64,000 nt of DNA from Dysidea avara (lineage: Eukaryota > Porifera > Demospongiae > Dictyoceratida > Dysideidae): positions 38,879,391 to 38,943,390 of the forward strand of contig NC_089272.1 in assembly GCF_963678975.1 (NCBI RefSeq), in the 5' to 3' direction. The position numbers were made by a program, and so were the translations under genes. Below the pieces are notes generated by a model. The model made no database searches. It saw only the letters and a list, made by a program, of their open reading frames with translations, and was not told where the DNA came from. Positions 34,775 to 46,331 of this stretch are shown one piece after another (positions within the stretch are counted from its first letter, which is position 1; each line of letters starts with the position of its first letter).

Positions 34775-35790
34775 ATTACACCCTCCAGTGCCTAACTGGT
34801 AAAGTAGATAATAACAATAACAACGACGATGATCGAAACCAAAGCAACTGAAAGCTATCTGTTATACTTAACTTTAAAAAAGGTTAATATACTAGAGGGG
34901 TAATCTCTGCCCATATTGAAAATAGCCATTGGGATTGTGAACTTAATAAAATTTACTGAATTTAGTGGAATTCCGCATATCTACGGACATGGTAAGGTCA
35001 AAAACGCATGAGAACCCACTAAAAGTTAGCTTGGGAAACATGGTATCTGTTTATATAGGCCTACAGAAACTAGAACAAAGCCATTCTAAACTAAGTTACT
35101 CACGCGGCACTATTCTCGAAGCGGTTCTCCTTAACTTTTGTCTTCAAACTGAATGGCCCGCTCTAGGGCAACAACTCTTCGTACAATTCTTTTGAATTAC
35201 TGGAGTATTATTCATGTACTCAATGTTCCAGACCATTTTTTGTGTTTAGACTAATTAGTTTAAGGTGAATTCCCATAGTCTTGGTAACGGGTGAATCCCA
35301 CAATACATTATGCATTGGACAAAATGATGAACCGGGTTCAGAAACTGTGCTAGGCCCACATATCCGCTGCAGCTACAGCCATGAAAATAAGGTGGAGTAT
35401 TCCATAGAAGTATGTGAATAAATAGCAGACCGTTTTTTGTTGATACAACTACGTAATGTTGTGGGCGCTTCGAAAATACACAAAAATCACTGTGTTTTTA
35501 CACCATTTTAAGCATTTTACGTACTTTTGGGGGTGTGTCCCTTTAAATATTAATGTATTGATTATTAAGCAAATAAAATCAATATGCTGTAGCAAGTCCT
35601 GCAGAACCATTCACAACCAGCATCAAAATCAAATCAAGCGATCAAGAGGTAAATTTACACTGAATCAAGCAATCACGACATCCTAAAAACGGGCGATCAA
35701 GCACCATAGCAAGGCAGCTTGTAAATGAAATGACAACTTATGAAACTTTATTCTAAAAATTTGTCAAACGATTAAGTTTCCAGTGTGACA

Positions 35791-35792
<2 letters not shown>

Positions 35793-35845
<53 letters not shown>

Positions 35846-35858
35846 CATGTGTGTGTGA
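35793..35858. repeat. GT dinucleotide microsatellite
   Basis: About 30 GT units, with GCGTGCAT interruptions at the right end. Confidence 0.95.
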
Positions 35859-36014
35859 AAATGCAAAGTCTTCAACTGCTGTTTATGTGTGGTCGTGCAT
35901 GTGCGAGTGTCAAAAGCACAGATCATGAGCTACATAACTACAGATTGACATCATCTTAACAAAACCAGCCACTAATTTTGTAGTATTTATATTATAATTA
36001 TTATACAGTGTACT

Positions 36015-36470
36015 CAGTGTTGGGAGTAACGCTTTACTTATGTAACGTGTTACGTAATATTATTACTTTTGTGGTAACAAAGTAATATAACGAAATACGC
36101 TATGAAAACAGGTAATATAACGCAAGATACTTTACTTACAAACGTAACGCGTTACCTAAGTAATATAATTACTGTAACGAGTCTAATGTGACGTAATATT
36201 ATTACTAAAAGTAACGAAGTTACTAATCTCGTTAGTAATCCACTGAGTAACGCCTAACCACAACGAAGTAACGAGGCCTACTGAATGAAGCTTATTCACT
36301 AGCTTCTTACTTATAACCAAGATTTGCACATTGTCCAACAACGCAATCATGTCACGTGATAAGGTAGTAGTTTCACACGTGACAGCTTAAGGCTGAGGAC
36401 ACAAAGTAATATAATATGTAATATTATTACAGTTACTTTATTTTATGGGTAATATGTAACTGTAACTAAA
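36015..36470. mobile_element. hAT-like transposon end, GTAACG-rich
   Basis: It starts CAGTGTTGGGAGTAACGC, a terminal sequence widely seen in animal hAT elements, and is followed by many GTAACG/CGTTAC subterminal words. The expected inverse end CCCAACACTG is not found, so only one end or a damaged copy is present. Confidence 0.5.
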
Positions 36471-37066
36471 TAGTTTCCTCCATCATTTTGAGCATCCTCA
36501 CACTGATCAAGAAAGGCAGTGGTGAAGCGTAGTTATTACCGTACAGCTTAATAACAATATGAACAGATAAGGTTAACACTTGCTTAAACTTATAGCTTAA
36601 TATCGGGAACAAGGACATGCCTGGGTTGTAGTAAACACAGCATGCAGGTGGAATGATACCATGCAACACAACGTGGCTGCATAGCACATGTATGCCATGT
36701 TTGTACATGGCACACACTGCGTGGCACAACCAGCGTGGCTACATGGTACCACTCATGGCCAAACATGTTATTATGAAGTTATAATTGAACTATACTGTAA
36801 TGTACTGTACCTTGAGGAAGTGTGGGTGTTCCAATGTGCCCAACAATTTGAAACAGGTGTTAAGTAGATTTTTTTTTTTTTTGTCTTGATGGGACCTATA
36901 TTATTTATTTTTGTAACTATATCTTCCTTGCCATTTCCACAAAGGTCCCTTTTGTGATCCTGTTTGGTTGCATGCATTGAGGATTTACCTACCATATTGA
37001 AATTATTTTGCTGGCATGCAATTTAATTGCCATTAAGTTCTACAACACAGTTTGGTACTTTATGGT

Positions 37067-37162
37067 TGTAACATGGGCACAAGTGATTTGCCTGATATGT
37101 ATGCCCAAAGCCCAAGGGCTGCTGGCATACATATCAGGCAAATCATGAGTGCCCATGTTACA
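37067..37162. repeat. Hairpin family H, copy 2
   Basis: TGTAACATGGGCAC and GATTTGCCTGATATGTATGC pair with GCATACATATCAGGCAAATC and GTGCCCATGTTACA. The loop is CCAAAGCCCAAGGGCTGCTG. Confidence 0.75.
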
Positions 37163-37299
37163 GCTAATATGTAACACTTCTGTTCAGGCTGATAGCCTTG
37201 ATGCCAATACGAGTGTAACCACTGGATCTGTTTTATATGCATTCCTGAAGGATTTGATTATGCAAGTAACTTTGTAGCTACGATTGTTATAATAAACAG

Positions 37300-37403
37300 A
37301 TGAGTCCTATGGATATCACGGAAAAGTCAAGTGGCACAAATTTCGGGGAATTTACAAGTTTTAATGCAAGACTAATCACAATGTATACTAAAGACCTAAA
37401 GGG
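37300..37403 (+). other. Candidate upstream exon of NLR gene C
   Basis: An acceptor-like ATAATAAACAG precedes ATGAGTCCTATGG. The frame reads MSPMDITEKSSGTNF then GEFTSFNARLITMYTKDLK, and runs to a GGGGTAAGC donor, ending in phase 2. This fits the second possible acceptor of the Death exon (41377). There is no paralogous match near gene B and no transcript support, so this is a weak proposal. Confidence 0.2.
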
Positions 37404-38561
37404 GTAAGCTTCGTTATAGAGTGGTTAACTTGTGTCATCTGTAATGTGGGCATGTCTGCATTCAAAAATGTGCCGAAATGCTTGTGAATACACTGTAAGA
37501 GTAGTTCTTACCTTTAAGTAACATTTTCCAACTTGTAGAATGACAAGGATACTGCAATGCCTTCATTTGAGTGCTTCTTGTGGTAACACTTCAATTTGTG
37601 GTAATCATCAAGTGAGCATTAATTTATTCCCATAATCAATTTCGGTCTGAGATTGTACAAAACAGAGGGCAGTACCACTACCTCATGCACATCAAGACCA
37701 TGCTTGCTTTGATGATAGTGGCTTGCTCTTTTAAAAGTACAACCACTTTCCCGGGGTACATTTCAATGTACACCGGTGTACATTTAGATGTCTCCCTGGT
37801 ATACATGGCAAATGTATCCTCTGGAATTCCTTTGATCTGAGGTGTGAAAGTGTTACATTATCAAGTTATAAAGTGTATGACTGAGCCTGTTATTACATGG
37901 CATGTGGGCACATAGCACACCTTATCACATAACAGGTTATGTACTTTGTGTAAAGTAATGGATGTTTATGAGAAACTGTGAGTAGACACGTCTTTTGTTC
38001 CCACAAAAAACTGCTGTCCTATATTCTGTGATACATTTATATGTCATACTCGTCCATAGATACACAGCACTTATGTACTGCTGAATTTTTGTATGTACAG
38101 TACATGTGTGTATGTAATAATAGCATTAATGCATATAGTGGAGAGTTAATTATCCAAACCAATATGAGGGAAAGGTGTGTGTATAACTGAAAAGTATGCA
38201 AAATTAAACAGCAATTCATTTATGTGTATATAAGTGGAAAGGAAAATTATGGAATTTTGTGTAACTTCACACATTCCGTGAAATCCTTATCTATTGTAAA
38301 CAGTAAACAAGTCTCTAATATCAAGCGCCTAAATCAACCAACAATAATATTATTCACCTCAGAAACTGGAACAAGTTTTGATGAACTCTTGTCTCCTTCG
38401 TGGATAACTCACTAATTGCGACTATGTGGGCATGGCACCGTTAAAAGTGTAAAACGTCTGATTCATCAAGAATTTCTATTGATTTCCATCTCCAGGAGGT
38501 GCTGTTTCACTATAACTTACTATCTATAATCGTTTTCATCTACTAGGGTGTAGAATATAAC

Positions 38562-38679
38562 AGTTATAACACGATTACTCGGGATATGACTAAATATATG
38601 CACTCTCACTCGAGCGCTGCACGCTCTCGTGAATTGTGCATATATTTTAGTCATATCCCTCGTAAGCGTGTTATAACTA
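38562..38679. repeat. Hairpin, related to family H ends
   Basis: AGTTATAACACGATTACTCG then GATATGACTAAATATATGCAC pairs with GTGCATATATTTTAGTCATA then CGTGTTATAACT. The loop is CG-rich (CGAGCGCTGCACGCTC). Smaller hairpins of the same style, with AGTTATATCCC and GTTAGTTATCAC stems, lie at 39357-39413 and 40006-40031. Confidence 0.65.
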
Positions 38680-40372
38680 TAAAATGTACCACCTTCACAC
38701 CACACATCAAAGAAAAGCCATATTACATATTGCACTGGTTCAGGAAAGTTAATGAGATATACATACTGTAAACATTGCATAATATCTCGTTAAGGCACTG
38801 CATATATCGTTAACTCAAGATATTGCACAGTTAGGTGTGCATATATCACGTTAACTCATTCCAAGAAATCCTCACATTTCTTTGATGTCCTTTGCTATCT
38901 TTGTGCAATTATATAGTCACACGTCTTGAGATTGATTGTGGAATTAAGTTTCTTAGTCTTATTCACAAAGCATGCTGAGGAGTTCCTTGTACTGAAATGG
39001 AGCTGTTTTAATACAGGTGAGTTCTATAGTACTGTTTTGATAAGTTCTAGACACCTGTCTCAATGTTACATAATGCTCGCTAAGTAAATTGAGCCATTAG
39101 AGGTGAAGTGGTATTCATGCACGACCGTAATTTTATTCATGGCTACAATTTATTCATGATTATTATAGTAAATACCTGGAAGCACTTAAAACAGCATTAA
39201 ACCATCATTATCAAGTGAGTTTCAATGTCCTGTGTCTCAGTTAATGTTATGTATCACATGCTAAATATATTAAGCCATTGGTGGTAAGTGATATTCATGT
39301 GTGACTGTAATTTTATTCATGGCTATAAAATTACTCATAATACCTGGCAATATATAAGTTATAGTTATATCCCATAATGACAATGATATCATCTGAGTAT
39401 ACGGGATATAACTATTTTATATCCCAGTGTGCGGGAGTGCACGGACGTTTAAGGATAGTAAATTAAGCTCCGGTTTGAGTTCCTGTCACTGTGTTCAAGA
39501 TTTCGTCCGAATTGTGTGGAGATTCAACTTCATAGCTACAAGAGAGACCCTGTATACTGCCTACAAACTGTAGCGAAGGGCGGTGTTATGAAGCAGCAGT
39601 TCCAGCTACAATTAGCCTTTGTCAGAAGTTGGTATGGTGGTGTCACGTGGCGTGCAAGAGGAAAAAGACCAACAAGTGGCTACCATAGTCCAAGATAAAA
39701 CAATGAAGCTAGAGGTTATTGAAAGAAGTTAGTTCTTCACCACAGTGACCTTGGGACTGATTGCTGGAGCGAAAATTGGCACAGACTGTTCTTTGACATT
39801 TGTTAAACTATCATATTGGTAAATTGTAGTGTTACTGTTTAAAGGATTAACAGTTTTCATGTAAGATTTAGCAGATTTAAGTGCTGTACTGGTGTTTTGT
39901 ATCAATATTTCCTTATTTGGCTTTTTTTTTCCATTAGTAAACAATACCATTCGCGATTATTATGATGTCACAAACAAGACTGAGTGGCTCCACAACAGGG
40001 TGATAAGTTAGTTATCACTGGGTGATAACTAATATATCGTAAAGTAGCAGCGCCGCTCTGTGTAGCTGTTATTATAGTTATAACCAAGTGCAGCACTTTG
40101 ACACTCCCATGCACTGGGATTTGAATAATCATTATCAAGTCGCATCTTGATGTCTTTTGTCTCCTTACTCACTGCATAAACCCACTATCAAACTTTCATA
40201 TGCTCATGTTATTGCACGTAAGTTGGAACTCTTAGCACAGCAATGCCTTGTCGTTATTCTTACATTATTTCCATTGCCCACTATTGAAATTCACATATCC
40301 AAACATAAATATACTCGTTAAACATGCCAGCAGTTTCCCACACGTGTAGGTGATCAACCCACATGGCACATA

Positions 40373-40490
40373 TTAGTTATACCTCAGACACTTGTACTTC
40401 GCCTGATATATGCACACTCGTACTCAGGCCTACGGCCCTCGTGCTCATGTTTTTATATCAGGCAAAGCACTCATACCCATGGTATAACTA
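40373..40490. repeat. Hairpin family H, copy 3
   Basis: TTAGTTATACC and GCCTGATATATGCAC pair with ATATCAGGCAAAGCACTC and GGTATAACTA. The loop has CTCAGGCCTACGGCCCTCG. Confidence 0.7.
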
Positions 40491-41177
40491 TTACATATAT
40501 TATATATACCACTTTAGCGTGGGAATTCAAAGGTGCCGCTCAGGGTTTAACTTGCATATTGCCCAGGAAATATTATGGGGATGCAGTTTGCTCATGGTTT
40601 TGATTCCCAACCAGTTCAAAGATACGAAACGCTTTGACTCGTTTTATTGAGTAACAAGTAACACAGAGCATTTTATTGTGGGTTTAAGTTTACGCATTAG
40701 GCAAGGCTCAGTGTAGTTGTTAAGTTTTGATTATTTGACAGTAACTAAACTATATTCTTAGACTAATAATCAATCGCTTGGGTAATGCGTTGATGCGTAT
40801 TTCTACCCACTGCGTGGGATGTGTGTCAGCCATTGAGTGAACCACGAAACAAAAAGAATAATTATGACAAATAGGTGAGTAGCTTTTAGCCCTAAGTACT
40901 TAACTTAATGTATTACAGTAACTTACTGCCACGATAGCGAAGGTTTATATAGTATTTAAAAACCACAGATCCTTTACACCCCAAAAACCAATCCTACATT
41001 CGAAAGTTCCTGGCATTGTTGAAACATAGTGACGTAGGAATAACGTTCTGAGAGCTATTTTCCTGTGCTATTGAAATCTCAATCGATCATCAGATGCTAC
41101 TGTATAAAACAAATAGGGTGAGTACTCTGTAATTCTTTCACCTATCAGGTGAGTGTGCCCTGAGCAATATACATCAC

Positions 41178-41290
41178 TTATACCATGACTGAATCAGGAT
41201 TTTGCTGATATATATACACCAGGCCTGTGGCCCTCGGAGTTCGGGTGTACGTATATATCAGCGAAATCCCCCCTTGTAGCCATGGTATAA
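41178..41290. repeat. Hairpin family H, copy 4
   Basis: TTATACCATGACTGAATCAG and TTGCTGATATATATACACC pair with the inverse GGTGTACGTATATATCAGCG and CATGGTATAA. The loop has GGCCTGTGGCCCTCGG. On the minus strand the flank continues like that of copy 1 (CTCACCTGATAGGTGAA). It lies 76 bp before the gene C Death exon. Confidence 0.7.
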
Positions 41291-41366
41291 CTATTACATA
41301 TATGTATTGTATGTGTGTATACTCTATTTCTAGTACTGTATACATATTATTTCATTTGTTTCTCAG

Positions 41367-41658
41367 TTCTCAACAGTACACCACTGCTAAAAGACTTGTT
41401 TAGAATTATAACACCTGACTATGCTGCTCACTGGAAAGTCATTGGAGCTTTTACTAGGATTACCAACAACATGTCTTGATGAAACAGAGACTGCAAATCC
41501 AACAAATCTGCAGTGGTGTTGTAATGAGATGCTAAAAATTTGGTTGGCTAGGAATGCTAGTGCCACGTGGAAAGATATTCTTACAGCAATTGATTCTCCT
41601 ACCATAACACAGGGTGTTCCTTCATTAGTAGCTGTACAACAAAGTGGTCCTTTAAATG
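41367..41658 (+). pseudogene. NLR gene C, Death-domain exon with 1-bp insertion
   Basis: It has the same exon as gene B: same TTCTCAGTTCTCAACAG acceptor region, same AATG/GTGTGT donor, same phase 1. The product reads TPLLKDLFRIITPDYAAHWK up to VIGA. A fourth T at 41449-41452 then shifts the frame; with three Ts it would continue LLGLPTTCLDETETA and LQWCCNEMLKIWLARNASAT. The lesion is a homopolymer change, so a consensus error is as likely as a real mutation. The exon joins 46332 to give ...GPLNALQIISQ. Confidence 0.75.
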
Positions 41659-42010
41659 GTGTGTGTACTGTATGTTTTTGTCTATTGTTTATAAGGTGCA
41701 ACTGATAAAGTTATTTTAAAATGCTTAAACAGTACAAATAAGGCATTTTTACTGGCCGAAGCATCTGTTTACGTACACGTACCACCTACATAATATTTAG
41801 GTGTGTTTGTGGTTTATAGTGATTTTGCAAAGTGTGTGAAAATAAGAAGAAAAGACAACAAAACTCAAAATTTTGGTTGCTCGTAGTTTTCTTATCAGCA
41901 TGTAACAACTAAGGTAGATAAAGCTAGTCTGGCTAGTAATCTGATCTTACATTACATGTATGTAATTCAGTTTTAGATGCAAGAAGGTGAGAATCCAAAC
42001 CAAAGCAGTA

Positions 42011-42235
42011 CAATGCTCCCTTGATTATCTGAACCTCTATTATCTGAACACTTGGTTATCTGAACAGAAGAAGGAGTGACTGCTCCATTAGAGTATTTTG
42101 TCTAAAATGTATGTTCTATTGGAGCATTTGGACAAGGCTGTGTATATAAATGAATGGGCTTTGATTATCCAAACTTTTTGATTATCTGAACATGTCTTTT
42201 GTTCCCAAGGGAGTTGGATAATCAAGGGAGCACTG
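42011..42235. mobile_element. pogo/Tigger-like MITE
   Basis: The ends are CAATGCTCCCTTGATTATC and, inverted from the right, CAGTGCTCCCTTGATTATCC, with TA on both sides (42009-42010, 42236-42237). The interior repeats GATTATCTGAAC words. It contains two copies of the CTCTATTAGAG-type motif. It lies in the gene C intron. Confidence 0.75.
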
Positions 42236-43462
42236 TAATTAGGTGACTGCTCTCTGGTGGTTGTTCTACTTGACCTGTACTTTGTAATTTTTAGCCAGGA
42301 GCTGATCACGACACTTAAAGTCTACATCCATCATACAGTGTATTATTACATTGCAATATGTACTGCTAAAATATGGCATTTTATTATTAAGTACAGTAGT
42401 ACTTAATAAGTAGGGATCAATAAGAAATCATGACTTTGTAAATTTCTGCACTATCAGTCTTGCAATACAAAAAGAAAAACACCTGGAATGCATTAAGTAC
42501 AACTGTATTGATGCTGTACCTTGGTTAAACGCAGTGAAAAGTCAACTGTTTTGATGTAGTGAATTTTAAAATTTTTGAAATTCACCTGCATTTAATCTGC
42601 CTGCCTGCTTGCTTACCATAAGATCTGGTAGCGCTAGGTGTACGGCTCCAGAAATTTCAGACAGCCAAGGTAATGATGGCAGATTCACAAATCTGTTGTT
42701 TCAATTACGTTTTGTCCACTGCACCATGCTGTTCACATTCATCATTCATTGGCCTTCCTTCTTCCCCAAAAGATAATTGATAGTTGAGGCACACGTTACT
42801 ACCTTAACACGTGATTATTGCAAGTGATTTTAATGAAGTATCAAATGTGTGCCCTTGTAAGACAAGTATGGGGCATAGTAGTCAAGGAATGGCTATCTCT
42901 TGTTGCTTTATGGTCTTACTAGTTTAGTTTTTGGTCAGGTAATCATGCCTTTGAATGAAACGAAGGGAAAAGCTACCGCTAAAAGCACTATGCAGAAAAC
43001 AAAGAGAAGATTGCTGAGAAAAAGAAGGAAAAACAAGGCACTGTACGGCCACTACGGCAGTGGTCATAGCAGATTTTGTTGATTAATAATATAAAAAGTA
43101 CAGATCGATATACTCTAGTAGAACTGACAAGCAAAAAATACTCTAATAGAACAGTCATCAAATAAACCGCTGATTTCTGTCTGAAAACACTCTGAGATGA
43201 GAGTAGCTATTTGAATTTTGTCCCAGATGGGGGCAATCCAGATCCTTAAAAACCATGCTTAGTTTTGTATACAGCTTTAGTAGCAGCTACCCTATTTAGT
43301 GGAAACCTGTCTCTAGCCATTACTATTCCTGACCTGCAAATTGCAGCTTACACCAGCCCCGCAAAATGTCAAGAAGAGTTAGGAGGCCATGAACTCTATA
43401 CTAGTGTTAAAATTCAGTGAAAGGATGTGATTGTGTACAATATAACTAGCTAGCTAGTTAAC

Positions 43463-43874
43463 AAACTAGTTATTTTAAAAAATATTAAATTTTAAAAGAA
43501 AGTAGGGATTGATACAATACACATGCTATGAAAAGTAAAGAAACAAGCTTACAGCTGAAATGAGAATGATCCACGCAACAAAGAGTAAGGAAACAAGTCA
43601 AACAAGATTAGATGACTACTTGCTAAAATACAGTTGTAAGACGTATTTTAATCCCTACTTTTGGCTAATTTGATATAACTAGTCTCATTTCAAGATGTTA
43701 GCCAAATGTAGGCATTAAAGTGCATCTCATTTTAGCAAGTAGTCATCTAACCTTGTTTCCTTACTTTTTGTTGCTTGGATCATTCTCATTTTAGCTGTAA
43801 GCTTGTTTCCTTACTATATAGCATGTGTTGTATCGATTCCTACTTTCTTTTAATTTTTTTTAAAATAACTAGTT
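43463..43874. mobile_element. Large foldback element
   Basis: Arms of about 180 bases pair nearly end to end: AACTAGTTATTTTAAAAAAT, GAAAGTAGGGATTGATACAA and AGAAACAAGCTTACAGCTGA on the left with their inverses on the right. The inner arms (GATGACTACTTGCTAAAAT) also pair. Confidence 0.8.
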
Positions 43875-43945
43875 TATTAAGGCTTTACAGCACAAGTAGT
43901 GAAGGTCTGTAGAACACCTGGTCCTACAGCCTGTTTAAAGTTGTC
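43865..43945 (-). repeat. SINE-like 3' end fragment
   Basis: TTTATTAAGGCTTTACAGCA, CAAGTAGTGAAGGTCTGTAG and CACCTGGTCCTACAGCCTG match the end of the 305-bp unit at 7671. Confidence 0.65.
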
Positions 43946-43979
43946 ATATAAACTATGTTCTATCATACAGTAGGGTAGC

Positions 43980-44935
43980 ACTGAAGATTAGGAATCATGA
44001 AGGTTTGCACTTTCTTTAGTTTCTTGCAAACAAAATGTTAACCTGAAACCAACCTTACGATACCTTAATGGTTCCTTGGTAGTTTTTGTTAGGTAGAATC
44101 AAGCCCAAAAGTGTCTTTAGAGCAGCCAAAAATGCTTTCAATAAATTACTGCTGAATTTTGAAAAAAAAAATTAACAAAATTTTCTACTGACTAACTAAG
44201 CCAAGGGTAACTCAATAATGGCTAAGGCTACGGACTTGATATTTTCACTGGTATACATTGTCATATCGCTTCAGCTGGACAGGTTCCTTTTGGCATACCA
44301 CAGTACATAAATGTATTCATCATGAACTTCCTTTTGTCCTCCTTTGTTTCCCAGCTGACAATGTATAACAATAGCTAGCACATGATGGCTTTCCTACATT
44401 TGTAACAGAAATTTTCCGTATTTTCTGTAGTGACTTAATTGATTGTAGAGGCACTTTTCGTAATCTTCTTTGTTTATAACACTGTGTAATGGGCTAAACA
44501 TAGCTGAAGATGAAGGGTAATGGCTACTTCACTTTTTCAGTAATTGAGCATGCATTCAGACAAAAAAATTAAGCATGATGCCATTTTTCTTGTGATGCAG
44601 TATGCACTGGTTCACCATTCATAATTATGTAAACAAACAAGTAGAAGGAAAAATTAGGAATTTGATTAGGGATATAGCCATATAGCCATACTGAAACAAA
44701 CTGGATCGGAGTAGTGCATAATGTCCAGATACTGTAAAACAATAAGAAATGGATATCCCTACTGTGCTACAGAGACTCTACAATCAAAATGCACAGTAGG
44801 GATATTCATGATCACTTCTTATTGTTTTACAGTATCTAAATATTATGTACTACTCTAATCCAGCTTGTTTCAGTACTTTCTATTGCAGCGGTACTGCATT
44901 GTTCCTACTCTAGTTTAAAATTCCTGTTTTTTTTC
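43980..44935 (+). mobile_element. R1-family element with foldback, diverged
   Basis: It follows the R1 order: TAGGAATCATGAAGGTTTGC, AATCAAGCCCAAAAGTGTC, TTTTGGCATACCACAGTACA, GTCCTCCTTTGTTTCCCAG. It ends in the palindromic unit 44676-44935, which closes with TTGTTCCTACTCTAG. It lies in the gene C intron. Confidence 0.6.
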
Positions 44936-45030
44936 TTATACTTGTTGGTGAACTTTTTATTATATGTAAATAGCTACAGTTCTCATATTCATGAGTGAGA
45001 TCATGATATGCAGTACTCATGAATCTAATG

Positions 45031-45430
45031 CCATATATATATCCGCATTAAAGCCAAGCTCAAATAAACGCCTGGGCTCAAATACACGCCAGGTACTTCA
45101 TCCAAAGCTATAGAATACACGCCTGGGTCCATATAGATGTCGGGGTGCCAAAAACTAGACTATAATTCTAATAAACGCCGGAGTCGTGTGCTATACAAGA
45201 CTGAATATACTGGATAAACATTCATATTTCATTTTTGCAAAGTGACGATTCCAAACTGTAAGTCAATTATATAAGCACTTTCAGCACCACTTTGTTCACA
45301 ATCGCCCTTCGCCTCATGTGCTCTAAGAAATAAATGCCTGGGCCTGAATAGTCGCTGGGCTCATTTACACGCCAGGTCTAAAATCACTTATAGGAAATAA
45401 ATGCCTGGGCTTTTATACGGATTTATATGG
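45031..45430. mobile_element. MITE with repeated ACGCCTGGGCTC words
   Basis: The left end CCATATATATATCCGCATTA then AAGCC and the inverse of the right end, CCATATAAATCCGTATAAAA then GCCCAGG, are inverted repeats. Inside, AAATACACGCC/AAATAAATGCC followed by TGGGC or AGG recurs about eight times at irregular spacing. Confidence 0.6.
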
Positions 45431-45869
45431 TAATTATATTCATAAAAGCACAATGGCTCACTACATACATTCCAGCTGCACATATATTACTGATATGCAC
45501 CAAAAGCACAGGCGCCTTGCATAGTCGCCAGACTAATTTACTTACACGCAGCTATGCCAGACTAACTCACAACAATTGTCTACTTTCATACATATGGTCT
45601 GTGCATACCATTCCTGGTGGCAGGTGACATCTCGTCTACAATGGAGAACAGCTCACTGAACTACCCACACATGTATTTCAATATGTTGGTGCAATAACAT
45701 TGTGAAATGTGCATGCCTGGAGATTGAAGCCACACTGTGCTATGGCTACTCAGTATATGGAAGGATAAAAGTAAGACGATAGCGCATGTATTGTATGGTT
45801 ACCAATATGCCAAAGGTTTCTTCTTAAGTGCATGAATTCGAAACATTACTGTGAAAGAAGTAGGGCCGT

Positions 45870-46105
45870 AGCTATAGCCACTTTTCTGCTACGCTTGCCT
45901 GAACGTATCAGGCAGGCAGTCAGTAGAAAATTCTATTAAATATTATTTTTAAAATAACAACTTGACGAAAGTGTTTTGAGTCGATTTGAATGTACTTTTG
46001 AGCTAGATTTTACCCAACCAATACTGTCATGTCATCATGAAGGAAAATTGAGGCAGGGTTTTGGGTGATATTTTATTACGGGCCATGCCCACACCTTTGT
46101 CGTCC
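45870..46105 (-). mobile_element. R1-family fragment, minus orientation
   Basis: It contains TACCCAACCAATACTGTC and GGCCATGCCCACACCTTTG, and ends GTCGTCCCTAC, the inverse of the R1 start. It lies about 220 bp upstream of the gene C NACHT exon. Confidence 0.6.
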
Positions 46106-46331
46106 CTACTATACAGTACTATTGTACTGTATGATAACACATGTACCCATTTTGATCAAACTGTAAATTTCAAGTAGGAAAATTTTCATGGATAGATAGC
46201 TGCCAATACACGAAAATTACAAAAATTATTCCCTTCGAGAAAAAACTGGTATATGTGTTCAGTATTTTCTTAATCAATTAATACATAATATGATGTATAT
46301 ACTTTATATTAAATTACTGTTTCCTTTACAG

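Noticed and set aside
35793..35858. Functional role for the GT repeat
   Set aside because: An ordinary microsatellite; nothing around it suggests a role.
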